NCBI GenBank assembly: GCA_016786595.1
Contig: JAEUWB010000059.1
Coordinates: forward strand, 22,851 to 86,850
Origin: a bacterium
GTDB taxonomy: Bacteria; Bdellovibrionota_C; UBA2361; SZUA-149; JAEUWB01
Length of the DNA stretch: 64,000 nt
Direction: 5' to 3'
A program made the position numbers and the translations under genes. The notes under the pieces were generated by a model that was not told where the DNA came from, searched no databases, and was given only the letters and a program-made list of their open reading frames with translations. This document shows, in pieces, positions 1-8,269 of this stretch (its first letter is position 1; each line of letters opens with the position of its first letter).

Positions 1-636
1 GCTATCGCCATGCTTAAATTGCCCAACAATGCCAGCATAGCCGACATTTGTACGGGAACAGGCGACGTCGCTTTCGAGTTAAATACTTACTTTAAAAATT
101 CAGCAACAATTTACGGCTTTGATTTTGTAAGGAAAATGGTCAAGCTCGCGGCAGTTAAACAGCAGCAAAAAAAGCAGCAGACTGCTCGTGCGGTGCATTT
201 CAGCTGTGCAGATGCAATGTGCTTGCCGGTTCAAGCAGAATCTTTTGCAGCAGTGACCTGTGCATTTGGTATCCGTAATGTTGATGATCCGTTACAGTGC
301 TTACGTGAATTTCATCGCGTGCTCAAAGATTCAGGGCAGGTGCTGATTCTAGAATTCGGTAAGCCGCAACTCCCCGTTTTTTCGCAAGTTTATGATTTAT
401 ACGGAAAACACCTGATGCCGCGCATTGGTGGAATGCTCAGTGGTAATCGTGCCGCTTACGAGTATTTACCGCAAACTGCTAAGGCATTCCCTGACGGAGA
501 AAAATTTGTTGAATTAATGCGCCAAGCCGGGTTCCACTCGATACGCGTGAAAAGCTTTATGACAGGCGTTGCCTACGCTTACTGCGGGCAGAAGTCAGCA
601 CACTTGGACAGTAAATTTGAAGCGGGGCAAAGCTAA
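1..636 (+). CDS. ubiE: demethylmenaquinone methyltransferase (5'-truncated by window edge)
   Basis: SAM-dependent C-methyltransferase that makes the last step of menaquinone synthesis (demethylmenaquinone to menaquinone); UbiE also serves ubiquinone where present. The visible part opens in frame at base 1 and holds the SAM-binding motif DICTGTGD near its start, then the DAMCLP segment, the GIRNV motif and the family's GNRAAYEYLP stretch about two thirds along. UbiE proteins normally carry about 50 residues before the GTGD motif, so the gene very likely begins outside the window and the ATG at base 10 is internal. It shares one base with ubiX downstream (TAATG). Because the neighbours are futalosine-pathway genes, the menaquinone role (MenG) is the likely one. 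Confidence 0.93.
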   Translation, partial: AIAMLKLPNNASIADICTGTGDVAFELNTYFKNSATIYGFDFVRKMVKLAAVKQQQKKQQTARAVHFSCADAMCLPVQAESFAAVTCAFGIRNVDDPLQCLREFHRVLKDSGQVLILEFGKPQLPVFSQVYDLYGKHLMPRIGGMLSGNRAAYEYLPQTAKAFPDGEKFVELMRQAGFHSIRVKSFMTGVAYAYCGQKSAHLDSKFEAGQS

Positions 637-1280
637 TGAAGGAAAAGCGTTGGACCATTGCTCTGACTGGGGCCTCAGGCACAATCTATGCACGCAAGCT
701 CGTGAAAATCTTGATTGAGCATGACCCTGCGACGATGCTCGATCTGGTTATTTCAGATGGGGCGCTACGGGTGCTGCGTGAAGAGGACAATATTTCTACA
801 AGCCACGGTCTGGGCAGTAGCGCTGAAAAGGTCAGTGAGGAGCTTTTCGGTCTAACCAGTGCGCGGATTGTTTTCCATAACCCACGCGACACGGGAGCAG
901 CGATAGCTTCAGGATCTTATCCTTCAAGTGGCATGGTAATTGTGCCTTGCAGTATGTCGACTTTGGGTTGCATTGCCAATGGTGTCGTGATGCACCTCGT
1001 GCATCGTGCCGCTGAAGTTACGCTCAAAGAAAATCGTAAATTAATTGTTGTCCCACGGGAGACTCCACTGACCTCAATTAACCTGGAAAATATGTTAAAA
1101 CTCAGACAAGCAGGCGCTGTAATTATGCCGGCGATGCCTGGCTTTTATCAGCAACCAACTTCAATTGATGACCTGGCGGAGTATTTTGCAATGCGCATTA
1201 CCGACCAGCTCGGCTATAACTTCGATTTCAAACCGCGCTGGGGACAAGCTAGTGCGCAGACCGCTAAGAATGGATTTTAA
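636..1280 (+). CDS. ubiX: UbiX-family flavin prenyltransferase
   Basis: Flavoprotein that attaches a dimethylallyl group to FMN to make prenyl-FMN, the cofactor of UbiD-type decarboxylases. In the futalosine route it would serve the late decarboxylase step. Seen: the N-terminal TGASGTIYA phosphate-binding loop, the VPCSMSTLG segment, the VPRETPL motif and an AMPGFY segment near the C-terminus, all in family order. At 214 aa it is of usual length. Start and stop codons overlap ubiE by one base, so the two are probably translationally coupled. The matching UbiD-like decarboxylase and MqnP prenyltransferase are not in this window. Confidence 0.93.
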   Translation: MKEKRWTIALTGASGTIYARKLVKILIEHDPATMLDLVISDGALRVLREEDNISTSHGLGSSAEKVSEELFGLTSARIVFHNPRDTGAAIASGSYPSSGMVIVPCSMSTLGCIANGVVMHLVHRAAEVTLKENRKLIVVPRETPLTSINLENMLKLRQAGAVIMPAMPGFYQQPTSIDDLAEYFAMRITDQLGYNFDFKPRWGQASAQTAKNGF

Positions 1281-1285
1281 TTTCA

Positions 1286-2362
1286 ATGGATTTGTTTGAG
1301 CGTTATTTAAAGTGCACGGGTTTTGAAAGCTTAAGGGAGTGGAAATCGCTAGCCACTAAGCAACCAGCGCTTGAGGATTTAAGTAATTTAGTTCCGAAAC
1401 TCCTGACAACAGCGCCGCTACCGTTACTGCTGAAGCTCCTTGAGTTCAATGGCTATGGATTGAATTGTGACAAGATTCAATTCAAGCTGCGCCCAGTAAT
1501 TCTTTTGCCGGTAAGTCGTGCTCTTGATTCTCAAGTAGCATTAGCTCAAATTTTAGCTGAAGTCCGTGAGCGTGTGGCGGGATTTGGTCAATCCCCAAAT
1601 CGGCCTGAGCTTTACGGAGCACTGGATTACTGGGGGTTAGAGATCAAGCTAGAACTGATCATTGAAACTTTACGGCAAATTCAAGTCGCATTCCCTCAGT
1701 TAAACATCATTGCCCCCTCAAGTAATGAAATGAAGCAAATCGCTGATTATAATCAAATCACAATTTCAGATCTGCTCAGTTGCTTAAAGCAGGCAGGCTT
1801 GTCTGAGCTTGACATGTCTTACGACGCAAATTTACTACAAATTGCAAGTGATCGTAATTTTAAGATTCGCCTCGGTTTGCCCCTTACAAACCCGAGTGAT
1901 TTTACCCAAGTGCTTGTTGATGTTTTGGCTGCGACGCGCCAAGGAAAATATCAGCTTGCTGCGGTTTATCCATTCACGGAGCGGCCGCTCGATACGCTGG
2001 ACCACGACGGTCCATTTGGTTGTATGACTTTACGGGCGGTGGCGCTTTTACGTCTTCTTTTTCCAGCTCCGACCACTGTGCGAGCGCCGATTTCACACTT
2101 TGGCATTAAAGCTGCAAATGTTGCATTAGCCCATGGCGCTGAAGATTTAGGTTACGTCGGCTATGATCGAGAAAGTGTTGAACGCTTTGGACTTTTACCT
2201 TTAAGTGAAGTGCTTTCAGCTTTTAGTTATTCGGGTTTTTCACTTTTGCCAACTGATTTTGTGATTGAAAGCATCGCTGCAGATTTTCAGCCTAGCGATC
2301 AATTGACTAAGGAAGTAGCTGAAGGAAAAAATTTACAATTTAATTATCAATGGCAGTGTTAA
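1286..2362 (+). CDS. radical-SAM-like MqnE/MqnC-family protein lacking the Fe-S cysteines
   Basis: 358 aa of uncertain function. The stretch LELIIETLRQIQVAFPQLNI followed by DLLSCLKQAGLSELD lines up by eye with the same region of the neighbouring MqnE (YLELLQAIRSEFPTLHI, then VIEALRQAGLGSLP), and the region near residues 285-320 (ISHFGIKAANVALAHGAEDLG) resembles the C-terminal barrel of MqnC/MqnE (GANDL motif). The CxxxCxxC cluster of radical SAM enzymes is absent and the GGGAE motif is lost. It begins 5 bases after ubiX and ends about 20 bases before mqnE, so it is inside the menaquinone operon. It is uninterrupted, which argues for a retained structural or regulatory role rather than a decaying gene, but the function is unknown. 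Confidence 0.75.
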   Translation: MDLFERYLKCTGFESLREWKSLATKQPALEDLSNLVPKLLTTAPLPLLLKLLEFNGYGLNCDKIQFKLRPVILLPVSRALDSQVALAQILAEVRERVAGFGQSPNRPELYGALDYWGLEIKLELIIETLRQIQVAFPQLNIIAPSSNEMKQIADYNQITISDLLSCLKQAGLSELDMSYDANLLQIASDRNFKIRLGLPLTNPSDFTQVLVDVLAATRQGKYQLAAVYPFTERPLDTLDHDGPFGCMTLRAVALLRLLFPAPTTVRAPISHFGIKAANVALAHGAEDLGYVGYDRESVERFGLLPLSEVLSAFSYSGFSLLPTDFVIESIAADFQPSDQLTKEVAEGKNLQFNYQWQC

Positions 2363-2385
2363 AAGGGCAGCGTTAAAGTTAATCA

Positions 2386-3495
2386 ATGGACATTAGTTTT
2401 GTAAAAATAGCTGAACGCGTTGCGGCTGGAAAACGCCTGACTGCAGAAGAAGGCTTAGCCTTATTTGAACACCCCGATTTACTTGCACTTGGGCAACTGG
2501 CTAATATTCCGCGCTCGCGTTTGCACGGAGAAGCCACTTATTACAATCGCAACTTGCATTTAAATTCTACCAACGTCTGCGAAGCAGATTGCATTTTCTG
2601 CTCATTTGCCAGACTTGAGGAAGGCATGCCTGAGGCTTATACGATGAGCCCGCTGCAGGCCTTAAATTGGATCCGTCAGCGCTATCAACCTGGGATGACA
2701 GAGATTCATATCGTCAATGGACTTAATCCAAATTTAGATTTTAATTATTATTTGGAATTACTCCAAGCCATTCGCAGCGAATTTCCAACTTTACACATTA
2801 AGGCTTTTACTGCTGTGGAAATTCACTATTTTGCTGAAAAATATCAAATGACTTACCAGGCCGTAATCGAGGCACTGCGCCAAGCTGGACTAGGGTCGCT
2901 GCCTGGAGGAGGTGCTGAGATTTTTGCTGAGCGTGCGCGAAAAAAGCTTTGCCGCGACAAGGTCGATGCTGCGGGGTGGCTAAAGGTTCACGAAACTGCG
3001 CATCAGTTGGGCCTGAAGAGTAATTGCACCATGCTCTACGGCACGATTGAAACTTATGCTGAGAGAATTGATCACTTAATACGCTTACGTGAATTGCAAG
3101 ACCGCACTGGGGGATTTCAAGCCTTCATTCCGCTGGCTTATCATCCAGAAAACAACCGACTCGGGAAGATTGGCGCACCAACTGGTGCTGATGATTTAAG
3201 AATGATCGCAGTCAGTCGTTTGATGCTGGATAATATCCCACATCTTAAAGCGTATTGGATTATGTTGGGCATTAAAACAGCGCAGCTTGCTCAATGTTTT
3301 GGGGCAAATGATCTCGATGGTACAGTAGTTGAAGAGAAAATTTATCACATGGCTGGTGCACAGACGCCTGATGCGATGACGGTCGAAGAATTAGAAAACT
3401 TAATTCGTGCAGTGGGCAAGCACCCGGTCGAAAGAACAACTCTTTATGAAACCGTAGTGCCTACGTTGCAAATCAATCAACCCGAAATGTATTAG
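2386..3495 (+). CDS. mqnE: aminodeoxyfutalosine synthase MqnE
   Basis: Radical SAM enzyme of the futalosine menaquinone pathway; it joins the enolpyruvyl-benzoate product of MqnA to the adenosyl part of SAM to give aminodeoxyfutalosine. The Fe-S cluster motif CEADCIFC is at residues 65-72 after the family lead-in LHLNSTNV. The barrel continues with EIHIVNGLNP, GLGSLPGGGAEIF and a C-terminal MLGIKTAQLAQCFGANDLDG segment. The length of 369 aa is normal. It sits between the cysteine-less paralogue and the MqnA-MqnC fusion, all on the plus strand with short gaps. Paralogy with MqnC is possible, but the E-type C-terminus and the presence of a separate MqnC domain next door fix the call. Confidence 0.95.
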   Translation: MDISFVKIAERVAAGKRLTAEEGLALFEHPDLLALGQLANIPRSRLHGEATYYNRNLHLNSTNVCEADCIFCSFARLEEGMPEAYTMSPLQALNWIRQRYQPGMTEIHIVNGLNPNLDFNYYLELLQAIRSEFPTLHIKAFTAVEIHYFAEKYQMTYQAVIEALRQAGLGSLPGGGAEIFAERARKKLCRDKVDAAGWLKVHETAHQLGLKSNCTMLYGTIETYAERIDHLIRLRELQDRTGGFQAFIPLAYHPENNRLGKIGAPTGADDLRMIAVSRLMLDNIPHLKAYWIMLGIKTAQLAQCFGANDLDGTVVEEKIYHMAGAQTPDAMTVEELENLIRAVGKHPVERTTLYETVVPTLQINQPEMY

Positions 3496-3509
3496 CTTTG
3501 AAGTGTAAA

Positions 3510-5408
3510 ATGAGCAGTATCACAGCAAACAATCAAGCCCAACATTTACGCATTGTGAATGTGAATTTCCTAAACGGGGCTCCCTTTCGTGGTTTAGCGC
3601 AAGTGCCCGAGGTAGTTTACAGTGAAGCACTGCCGGCAGAGTGCGCGCGTAAGCTCTTTGAGGGTGAAGCGGATCTGGCCTTAATCCCCACAGCAGAATT
3701 TCTTAAAGATGGCAGACTCAAGATCTTGCCCTTTGGGATTGCCTGCCGTGGAAAAGTCGAAAGCGTTTTATTACTTTCAGAGCAACCATTTGAAAACTTA
3801 GACCGGGTAATTCTTGACTCTCGTTCGCGCACTTCGGTTTTGTTATTTAAAGCTTTGTTACAGCGCATTGGTCGAGATCATCTCGAGTTAAGTTATGCAG
3901 ATCCGCAGACAATTTTTCTCGAAAAGGATTCGCGCGATGGGATCTTGGTGATTGGCGATGAGGCACTTAAGCTGGCAAATCACTACAGCTATAAGCTTGA
4001 CCTGGGAGAGCTCTGGTTTGAAGCAACTGGCTTGCCATTTGTCTTTGCCGTCTGGGCGTTTGCGCCGAGCTGTCAACCTGGGGTTGAGCGTGAAGAGCAG
4101 TTACTTGCTGCGCTGAATACCAGTCTTGATCATGCCCATATTTATGCCACTGAGTGGGTCGAACGTGCAGGTAAGCAAGCGCCACTGACACGTCAGGAAG
4201 CACTTTCCTATGTAACTGAAGTAATTCGATACCGCATTGGATCAGACGAGATGCAAGGGCTTGAGCATTTCCTTCAAGCTGCCCAAGCTCAGAATCTTGT
4301 CTCTCAGGGAATGCAGGTAAATGGAATTTCTCAATTGAACACTGCTGAAATTTTGGATCGCGCCGCATCCGGAAAGCGTATTGCAATGCATGAAGCCTTG
4401 CACCTTGTCGAGCATGCTGCGTTAAGTGACCTTGGTATCGCTGCCGATCTGCGCAATCGTTTTACGGAAGATCGTAGCACCACTGGTGCAATATCTTATA
4501 TCGTCGACCGTAATATTAATTACACCAACGTCTGCAATGTTTATTGTCGTTTTTGTGCTTTTTACCGAGCACCTGGTAAGGCTGGCGGGTATGTACTCAC
4601 GCATCAGGAAATTTTAAGTAAAATTGCTGAAATTCTTCCGCACGGGGGAAATCAAATTTTACTCCAAGGAGGTTTGCACCCTGAGCTAGGCATTGAGTAT
4701 TATGAACAACTTTTTAAGGTAATTAAACGAGAGTTTCCGCAAGTCAATTTACATGCATTATCTGCTGACGAAGTCTGGCATATCGCGAAAGTTTCTAATT
4801 TGGACTTAGATCAGGTGATGCAGCGCTTGATCCAAGCCGGCTTAGGGTCTTTCCCGGGTGGAGGTGCCGAAATTCTTGTCGATCGCGTGCGCCGGCGCAT
4901 TGCACGCTTAAAGACGACAAGTCATGAATGGATTGAAGCTCATCGCGCTGCGCATCGTCACGGCTTAGTCTCGACATGCACCATGATGTTTGGTGTTCAA
5001 GAGACTTGGGAAGATCGCATACTCCATCTGCAGCGCCTACGTGATTTGCAAGATGAGACCAACGGATTTTCAGCTTTTATTTGTTGGACTTTCCAAGATG
5101 AAAATACAAAACTCAAACGTGGTGATACTACGGCCTTAGAATACTTAAAAACTCAGGCAGTAGCGCGGTTGTTTTTAGACAATATTCCACACCTGCAGAG
5201 TTCTTGGGTCACGCAAGGACCCTCAATTGGGCAGATTGCGCTCTTCTTTGGTGCTGACGATTTTGGTTCTGTGATGTTTGAAGAAAATGTTGTCTCTGCT
5301 GCAGGGACGACATTCTGTATGACTTCTGATTTGATTGAGGCACATATCAAGGAGGCCGGGTTTATGCCCTGGCGCAGAGATATTCATTATCAAGTAGTGA
5401 ATAATTGA
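3510..5408 (+). CDS. mqnA-mqnC: MqnA-MqnC fusion: chorismate dehydratase / dehypoxanthine futalosine cyclase
   Basis: Two futalosine-pathway enzymes in one 632-aa chain. Residues about 8-265 are MqnA (chorismate to 3-enolpyruvyl-benzoate): IVNVNFLNGAPF, then EGEADLALIPTAEFL, then DSRSRTSV and the LWFEATGLPFVFAVWA motif. Residues about 275-632 are MqnC (radical SAM cyclisation to cyclic dehypoxanthine futalosine), with C342-xxx-C346-xx-C349 in NYTNVCNVYCRFCAF, a GGGAEI motif and the terminal GADDFGSVMFEENVV and WRRD segments. MqnA and MqnC act at different steps, and MqnE uses the product of MqnA, so the fusion ties the entry step to the later cyclase. I chose ATG 3510; a TTG at 3498 is also in frame, and neither has a clear ribosome-binding site. 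Confidence 0.92.
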   Translation: MSSITANNQAQHLRIVNVNFLNGAPFRGLAQVPEVVYSEALPAECARKLFEGEADLALIPTAEFLKDGRLKILPFGIACRGKVESVLLLSEQPFENLDRVILDSRSRTSVLLFKALLQRIGRDHLELSYADPQTIFLEKDSRDGILVIGDEALKLANHYSYKLDLGELWFEATGLPFVFAVWAFAPSCQPGVEREEQLLAALNTSLDHAHIYATEWVERAGKQAPLTRQEALSYVTEVIRYRIGSDEMQGLEHFLQAAQAQNLVSQGMQVNGISQLNTAEILDRAASGKRIAMHEALHLVEHAALSDLGIAADLRNRFTEDRSTTGAISYIVDRNINYTNVCNVYCRFCAFYRAPGKAGGYVLTHQEILSKIAEILPHGGNQILLQGGLHPELGIEYYEQLFKVIKREFPQVNLHALSADEVWHIAKVSNLDLDQVMQRLIQAGLGSFPGGGAEILVDRVRRRIARLKTTSHEWIEAHRAAHRHGLVSTCTMMFGVQETWEDRILHLQRLRDLQDETNGFSAFICWTFQDENTKLKRGDTTALEYLKTQAVARLFLDNIPHLQSSWVTQGPSIGQIALFFGADDFGSVMFEENVVSAAGTTFCMTSDLIEAHIKEAGFMPWRRDIHYQVVNN

Positions 5409-5433
5409 TTTGTTGTTTTACCTCGTCAATTAA

Positions 5434-6144
5434 TCAATTGACAGTTGTTTTAGCGTTGACAATCAAGACAATCTCCCCCTTGATCGCTTGACGTGAGGAG
5501 AGCTCAGTCAAGATTGTGGCAACGTCGCCTTTTAAATACTCTTCATGTAACTTTGTTATTTCTCTGGCGATAAATACTTCAGCAGTTGGTGCCAGTATGA
5601 TAATTTGTTCGAGAGTCTTGATGATGCGATAAGGCGATTCGTAGATAATGACGGTTGTACCGAATTCAAGAATTTCTTTTAAGCGGGACTTTTTTTTGCC
5701 AGGTCGTTCCGGCAGAAATCCCTGAAAGAAAAAAGAATCACTTTCCATGCCCGAGACTGATAGTGCGGCAATTGCAGCTGAGGCGCCAGGGACAGGAAAA
5801 ACTGGAATTCGATTGGCACGTGCTGCGCGAACCAAAATAAAACCGGGGTCGCTGATTAAGGGCGTCCCTGCATCTGAGACTAGGGCAATTGTAGCGCCTG
5901 CTTTTAATTTTTCGATATAGCGTGGAGATTTTCCGCGCTCAGCGGCATCATGATAGCTTTCCACGGGGGTGCTGATTGCATATCTTGTAGCTAGTGTTTT
6001 GAAGTGGCGAGTATCTTCGGCAAGAATTAGGTCGACACTTTTTAAAATATTGATCGCGCGCTCACTGATATCGGCAAGATTGCCAATCGGGGTGGCGACA
6101 ATATATAGTCCTGCTGGTGTGGAATTTATCAAGCTGTTAGTCAT
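5434..6144 (-). CDS. rsmI: 16S rRNA (cytidine-1402 2'-O) methyltransferase RsmI
   Basis: SAM-dependent methyltransferase of the tetrapyrrole-methylase fold that 2'-O-methylates C1402 of 16S rRNA. Seen: LYIVATPIGNLADIS at the N-terminus, LILAEDTRH, ALVSDAGTPLISDPG, the PVPGASAAIAALSVSG loop, FFFQGFLPERPGKK and YESPYRI. This is the complete RsmI motif series. At 236 aa it lacks most of the C-terminal extension found in longer RsmI proteins (about 280 aa). It converges with the menaquinone operon, leaving about 25 bases between the stop codons, and diverges from amgK. Confidence 0.95.
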   Translation of the reverse strand: MTNSLINSTPAGLYIVATPIGNLADISERAINILKSVDLILAEDTRHFKTLATRYAISTPVESYHDAAERGKSPRYIEKLKAGATIALVSDAGTPLISDPGFILVRAARANRIPVFPVPGASAAIAALSVSGMESDSFFFQGFLPERPGKKKSRLKEILEFGTTVIIYESPYRIIKTLEQIIILAPTAEVFIAREITKLHEEYLKGDVATILTELSSRQAIKGEIVLIVNAKTTVN

Positions 6145-6200
6145 GGAGATCTATTAATCTTGTTATGCTTATCCCAGTTTGGCTATAGTTTCAAACGAAT

Positions 6201-7238
6201 ATGGAAATAGAACAAGCACTCAAGGTTGAACTGCTCGAGCAGGTCAAAAATTGGAATAAGGCAGCAGAGCTTCAGTCGATTCAAACAATTACGCCTGACG
6301 CATCATTACGTCGTTACTATCGCTTAGAGCTTAGCGGTGCCGGTCCGACTAAAACAATTGTAGCCATGGTTTTTGATTCAGTTAAAGCTGCAGAAGCCGA
6401 GGGCGGGCAGACTTATTTGGCGGACCAAGCTTATTGCGAATTAGCCGAACTTTTTTATCGCGCAAATATTCCCGTGGCAGAGCTCCTGACCGGCCAGCCT
6501 GGGCAAAGAATATTTTTGCTTGAGGATTTGGGCGATAATATTTTGGGTAGTTTATTTGAGCATTGTCCTACGATTATTGAACATTACAAATCGGCAATTT
6601 CAGTTTTGCCACGGCTACAGTCGCTACAATGCATTCCCCATAAAATTCCATTCTCACGATCCTTTTCCAAGGACCTTTACTTAAAGGAGATGGATGAATT
6701 TCAAGTCTATTTTTTAAAAGCGCATGTTCCAGCTGGGATTATTCCTACAGAACAAGTCTCTGAAGCATTCGTTGCGATTGCAACTCGCCTGGCTGAGTTG
6801 CCAAAGGTCGTAGTGCACCGGGATTATCATTCTTGGAATTTAATCATTGATCAAGAAGATCAGTTGCGGATTATTGACTTTCAAGACGCCCTAATGGGAG
6901 TGCGCTTGTATGATTTAATTAGTCTTTTACATGACCGTGATACTGATGCACTCTTAGGTACTGAGCGCTACCAGATGCTTAAGACCTATGCGCGAGAGAC
7001 ATTACAGATCCCTAAAGAGCAATTCGAGTTTGAGTTCGCACTTACGGCCTTACAGCGCGATTTGAAAGTTGCTGGGCGTTTTGAGAAATTTGCAGAGGAG
7101 CGGGGGCTCACTACTTACCAGCGCTGGGTGCCCGGGACTTTCCGCCGTATTCGTCAAGCCTTAAAGTTACTCACTGAAGAGTTCAAGCTCACAGAGCTTA
7201 AAAGTTTTAGTAACCATCTGGAGCAAATCAAGCTATGA
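6201..7238 (+). CDS. amgK: anomeric N-acetylmuramate/N-acetylglucosamine kinase AmgK
   Basis: Phosphotransferase of the APH/choline-kinase fold that phosphorylates recycled MurNAc (or GlcNAc) at C1. Kinase motifs visible: the nucleotide loop region DASLRRYYRLEL (residues 33-44), LLEDLGD (106-112), the catalytic HRDYHSWNL (H206-D208) and the metal-binding IDFQDA (D226). It overlaps the next gene, murU, by four bases (ATGA), the usual amgK-murU pairing of cell-wall recycling. Without that context the protein could only be called an aminoglycoside-phosphotransferase-family kinase. Confidence 0.92.
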   Translation: MEIEQALKVELLEQVKNWNKAAELQSIQTITPDASLRRYYRLELSGAGPTKTIVAMVFDSVKAAEAEGGQTYLADQAYCELAELFYRANIPVAELLTGQPGQRIFLLEDLGDNILGSLFEHCPTIIEHYKSAISVLPRLQSLQCIPHKIPFSRSFSKDLYLKEMDEFQVYFLKAHVPAGIIPTEQVSEAFVAIATRLAELPKVVVHRDYHSWNLIIDQEDQLRIIDFQDALMGVRLYDLISLLHDRDTDALLGTERYQMLKTYARETLQIPKEQFEFEFALTALQRDLKVAGRFEKFAEERGLTTYQRWVPGTFRRIRQALKLLTEEFKLTELKSFSNHLEQIKL

Positions 7239-7975
7239 AGCTGGCAGCATCACCGCAGGTCGATTGTTTGCTGCTTGCTGCTGGATTCGGCAGCCGTTTA
7301 AAAGAGCTAACGCGGGAATTACCTAAGCCCTTATTGCAAGTAAAAGGCCGGGCATTGATTGACTGGAATTTAGATCTGATTGCGGCAGCTGGTATTAAGC
7401 AGGTTTACATTAATTTACACTATCTTCCGGATAAAATTCGCCAGCATGTTGGCGATGGCAGCAAGTGGGGGTTAAGAGTCAATTACTCGTTCGAACCTAA
7501 AATTCTTAATACTGGAGGTGCGATTAAGAATTTAGAGCACAAATTTACGCAAGCTCTAATTTTGACTATCAATAGCGATGCCTTACTCGGACGGGACTTT
7601 TCTCTGCAGGCACTGATTGATGCGCATGAAACGTCCAAGCATCGGCCGGTGGCAACCCTAGCTGTGCGCGTTGCAGGTGCCGAAGACAATTATTCAGATT
7701 TAGGTTTAACTAGCGAGCGCTTGATCGGGCGTTTTCTGAATGTCGAGTATGACTCGCTGACTGGCCCGGAGAAATATATTTACCTTGGTGTGCAGGTCTT
7801 GAATCGTGAATTATTAAAAACTATGCCTACCGCAGAGAATGCATTTAGCATTACCCAAGACACCTATGTTCGGGCACTTGCTTCTGGACAAAAACTCCAA
7901 GCCTATCCCTATGGGGGTTACTGGCGCGACGTCGGCACGCCGGAAAGATTAGCCGAAGCTAATTTGACATTTTAA
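7235..7975 (+). CDS. murU: N-acetylmuramate alpha-1-phosphate uridylyltransferase MurU
   Basis: Nucleotidyltransferase that converts MurNAc-1-phosphate to UDP-MurNAc and so returns recycled muramic acid to peptidoglycan synthesis without the MurA/MurB steps. Seen: the signature LLLAAGFGSRLKELT followed by PKPLLQVKG at residues 12-37, NTGGAIKNL, the INSDALLG metal-binding segment and the C-terminal YWRDVGTPERL. The length of 246 aa is slightly above the usual 220-230. Translational coupling to amgK supports the specific assignment over generic sugar-1-phosphate nucleotidyltransferases. NamZ, encoded at 14-15 kb, could feed MurNAc into this pair. Confidence 0.92.
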   Translation: MKLAASPQVDCLLLAAGFGSRLKELTRELPKPLLQVKGRALIDWNLDLIAAAGIKQVYINLHYLPDKIRQHVGDGSKWGLRVNYSFEPKILNTGGAIKNLEHKFTQALILTINSDALLGRDFSLQALIDAHETSKHRPVATLAVRVAGAEDNYSDLGLTSERLIGRFLNVEYDSLTGPEKYIYLGVQVLNRELLKTMPTAENAFSITQDTYVRALASGQKLQAYPYGGYWRDVGTPERLAEANLTF

Positions 7976-8065
7976 GAATAGGTGTAAAGTAGTCTAGAGA
8001 AGCTCGGATTAAATTTGACGCTAAGGCAGTGCCAGCCCCGCAATCTGCTGACGTAATTATTTAGC

Positions 8066-8168
8066 TGTGATTGCGAGCTTGCGACAGCAAGCGCGGCAAT
8101 CTGTTAGCCGGTAGATTATATTTCTCTCGTGATCAGTGAACAGATTGCTTCACTTCGTTCGCAATGAC
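8066..8168. repeat. dispersed CATTGCGAG-type palindromic repeat, divergent copy
   Basis: Two inverted half-units, ATTGCGAGCTTGCGACAG (right after 8068) and CAGATTGCTTCACTTCG (up to 8165), frame a spacer. The second half is identical to the end of the full palindromes at 17866-17964 and 20147-20246. The whole 294-bp gap between murU and the Cas4-like gene is made of this material and degenerate extensions of it; no gene is visible there. Confidence 0.75.
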
Positions 8169-8269
8169 CTGAGATGCAAGCAGGTTACCACGCTTGCAGT
8201 AGTAAGCTCGCAAGATGACTCAAGCGGCCGGCAGATTGTCGCAGTCGCAAAGTTTGTTCGTGACAAACC

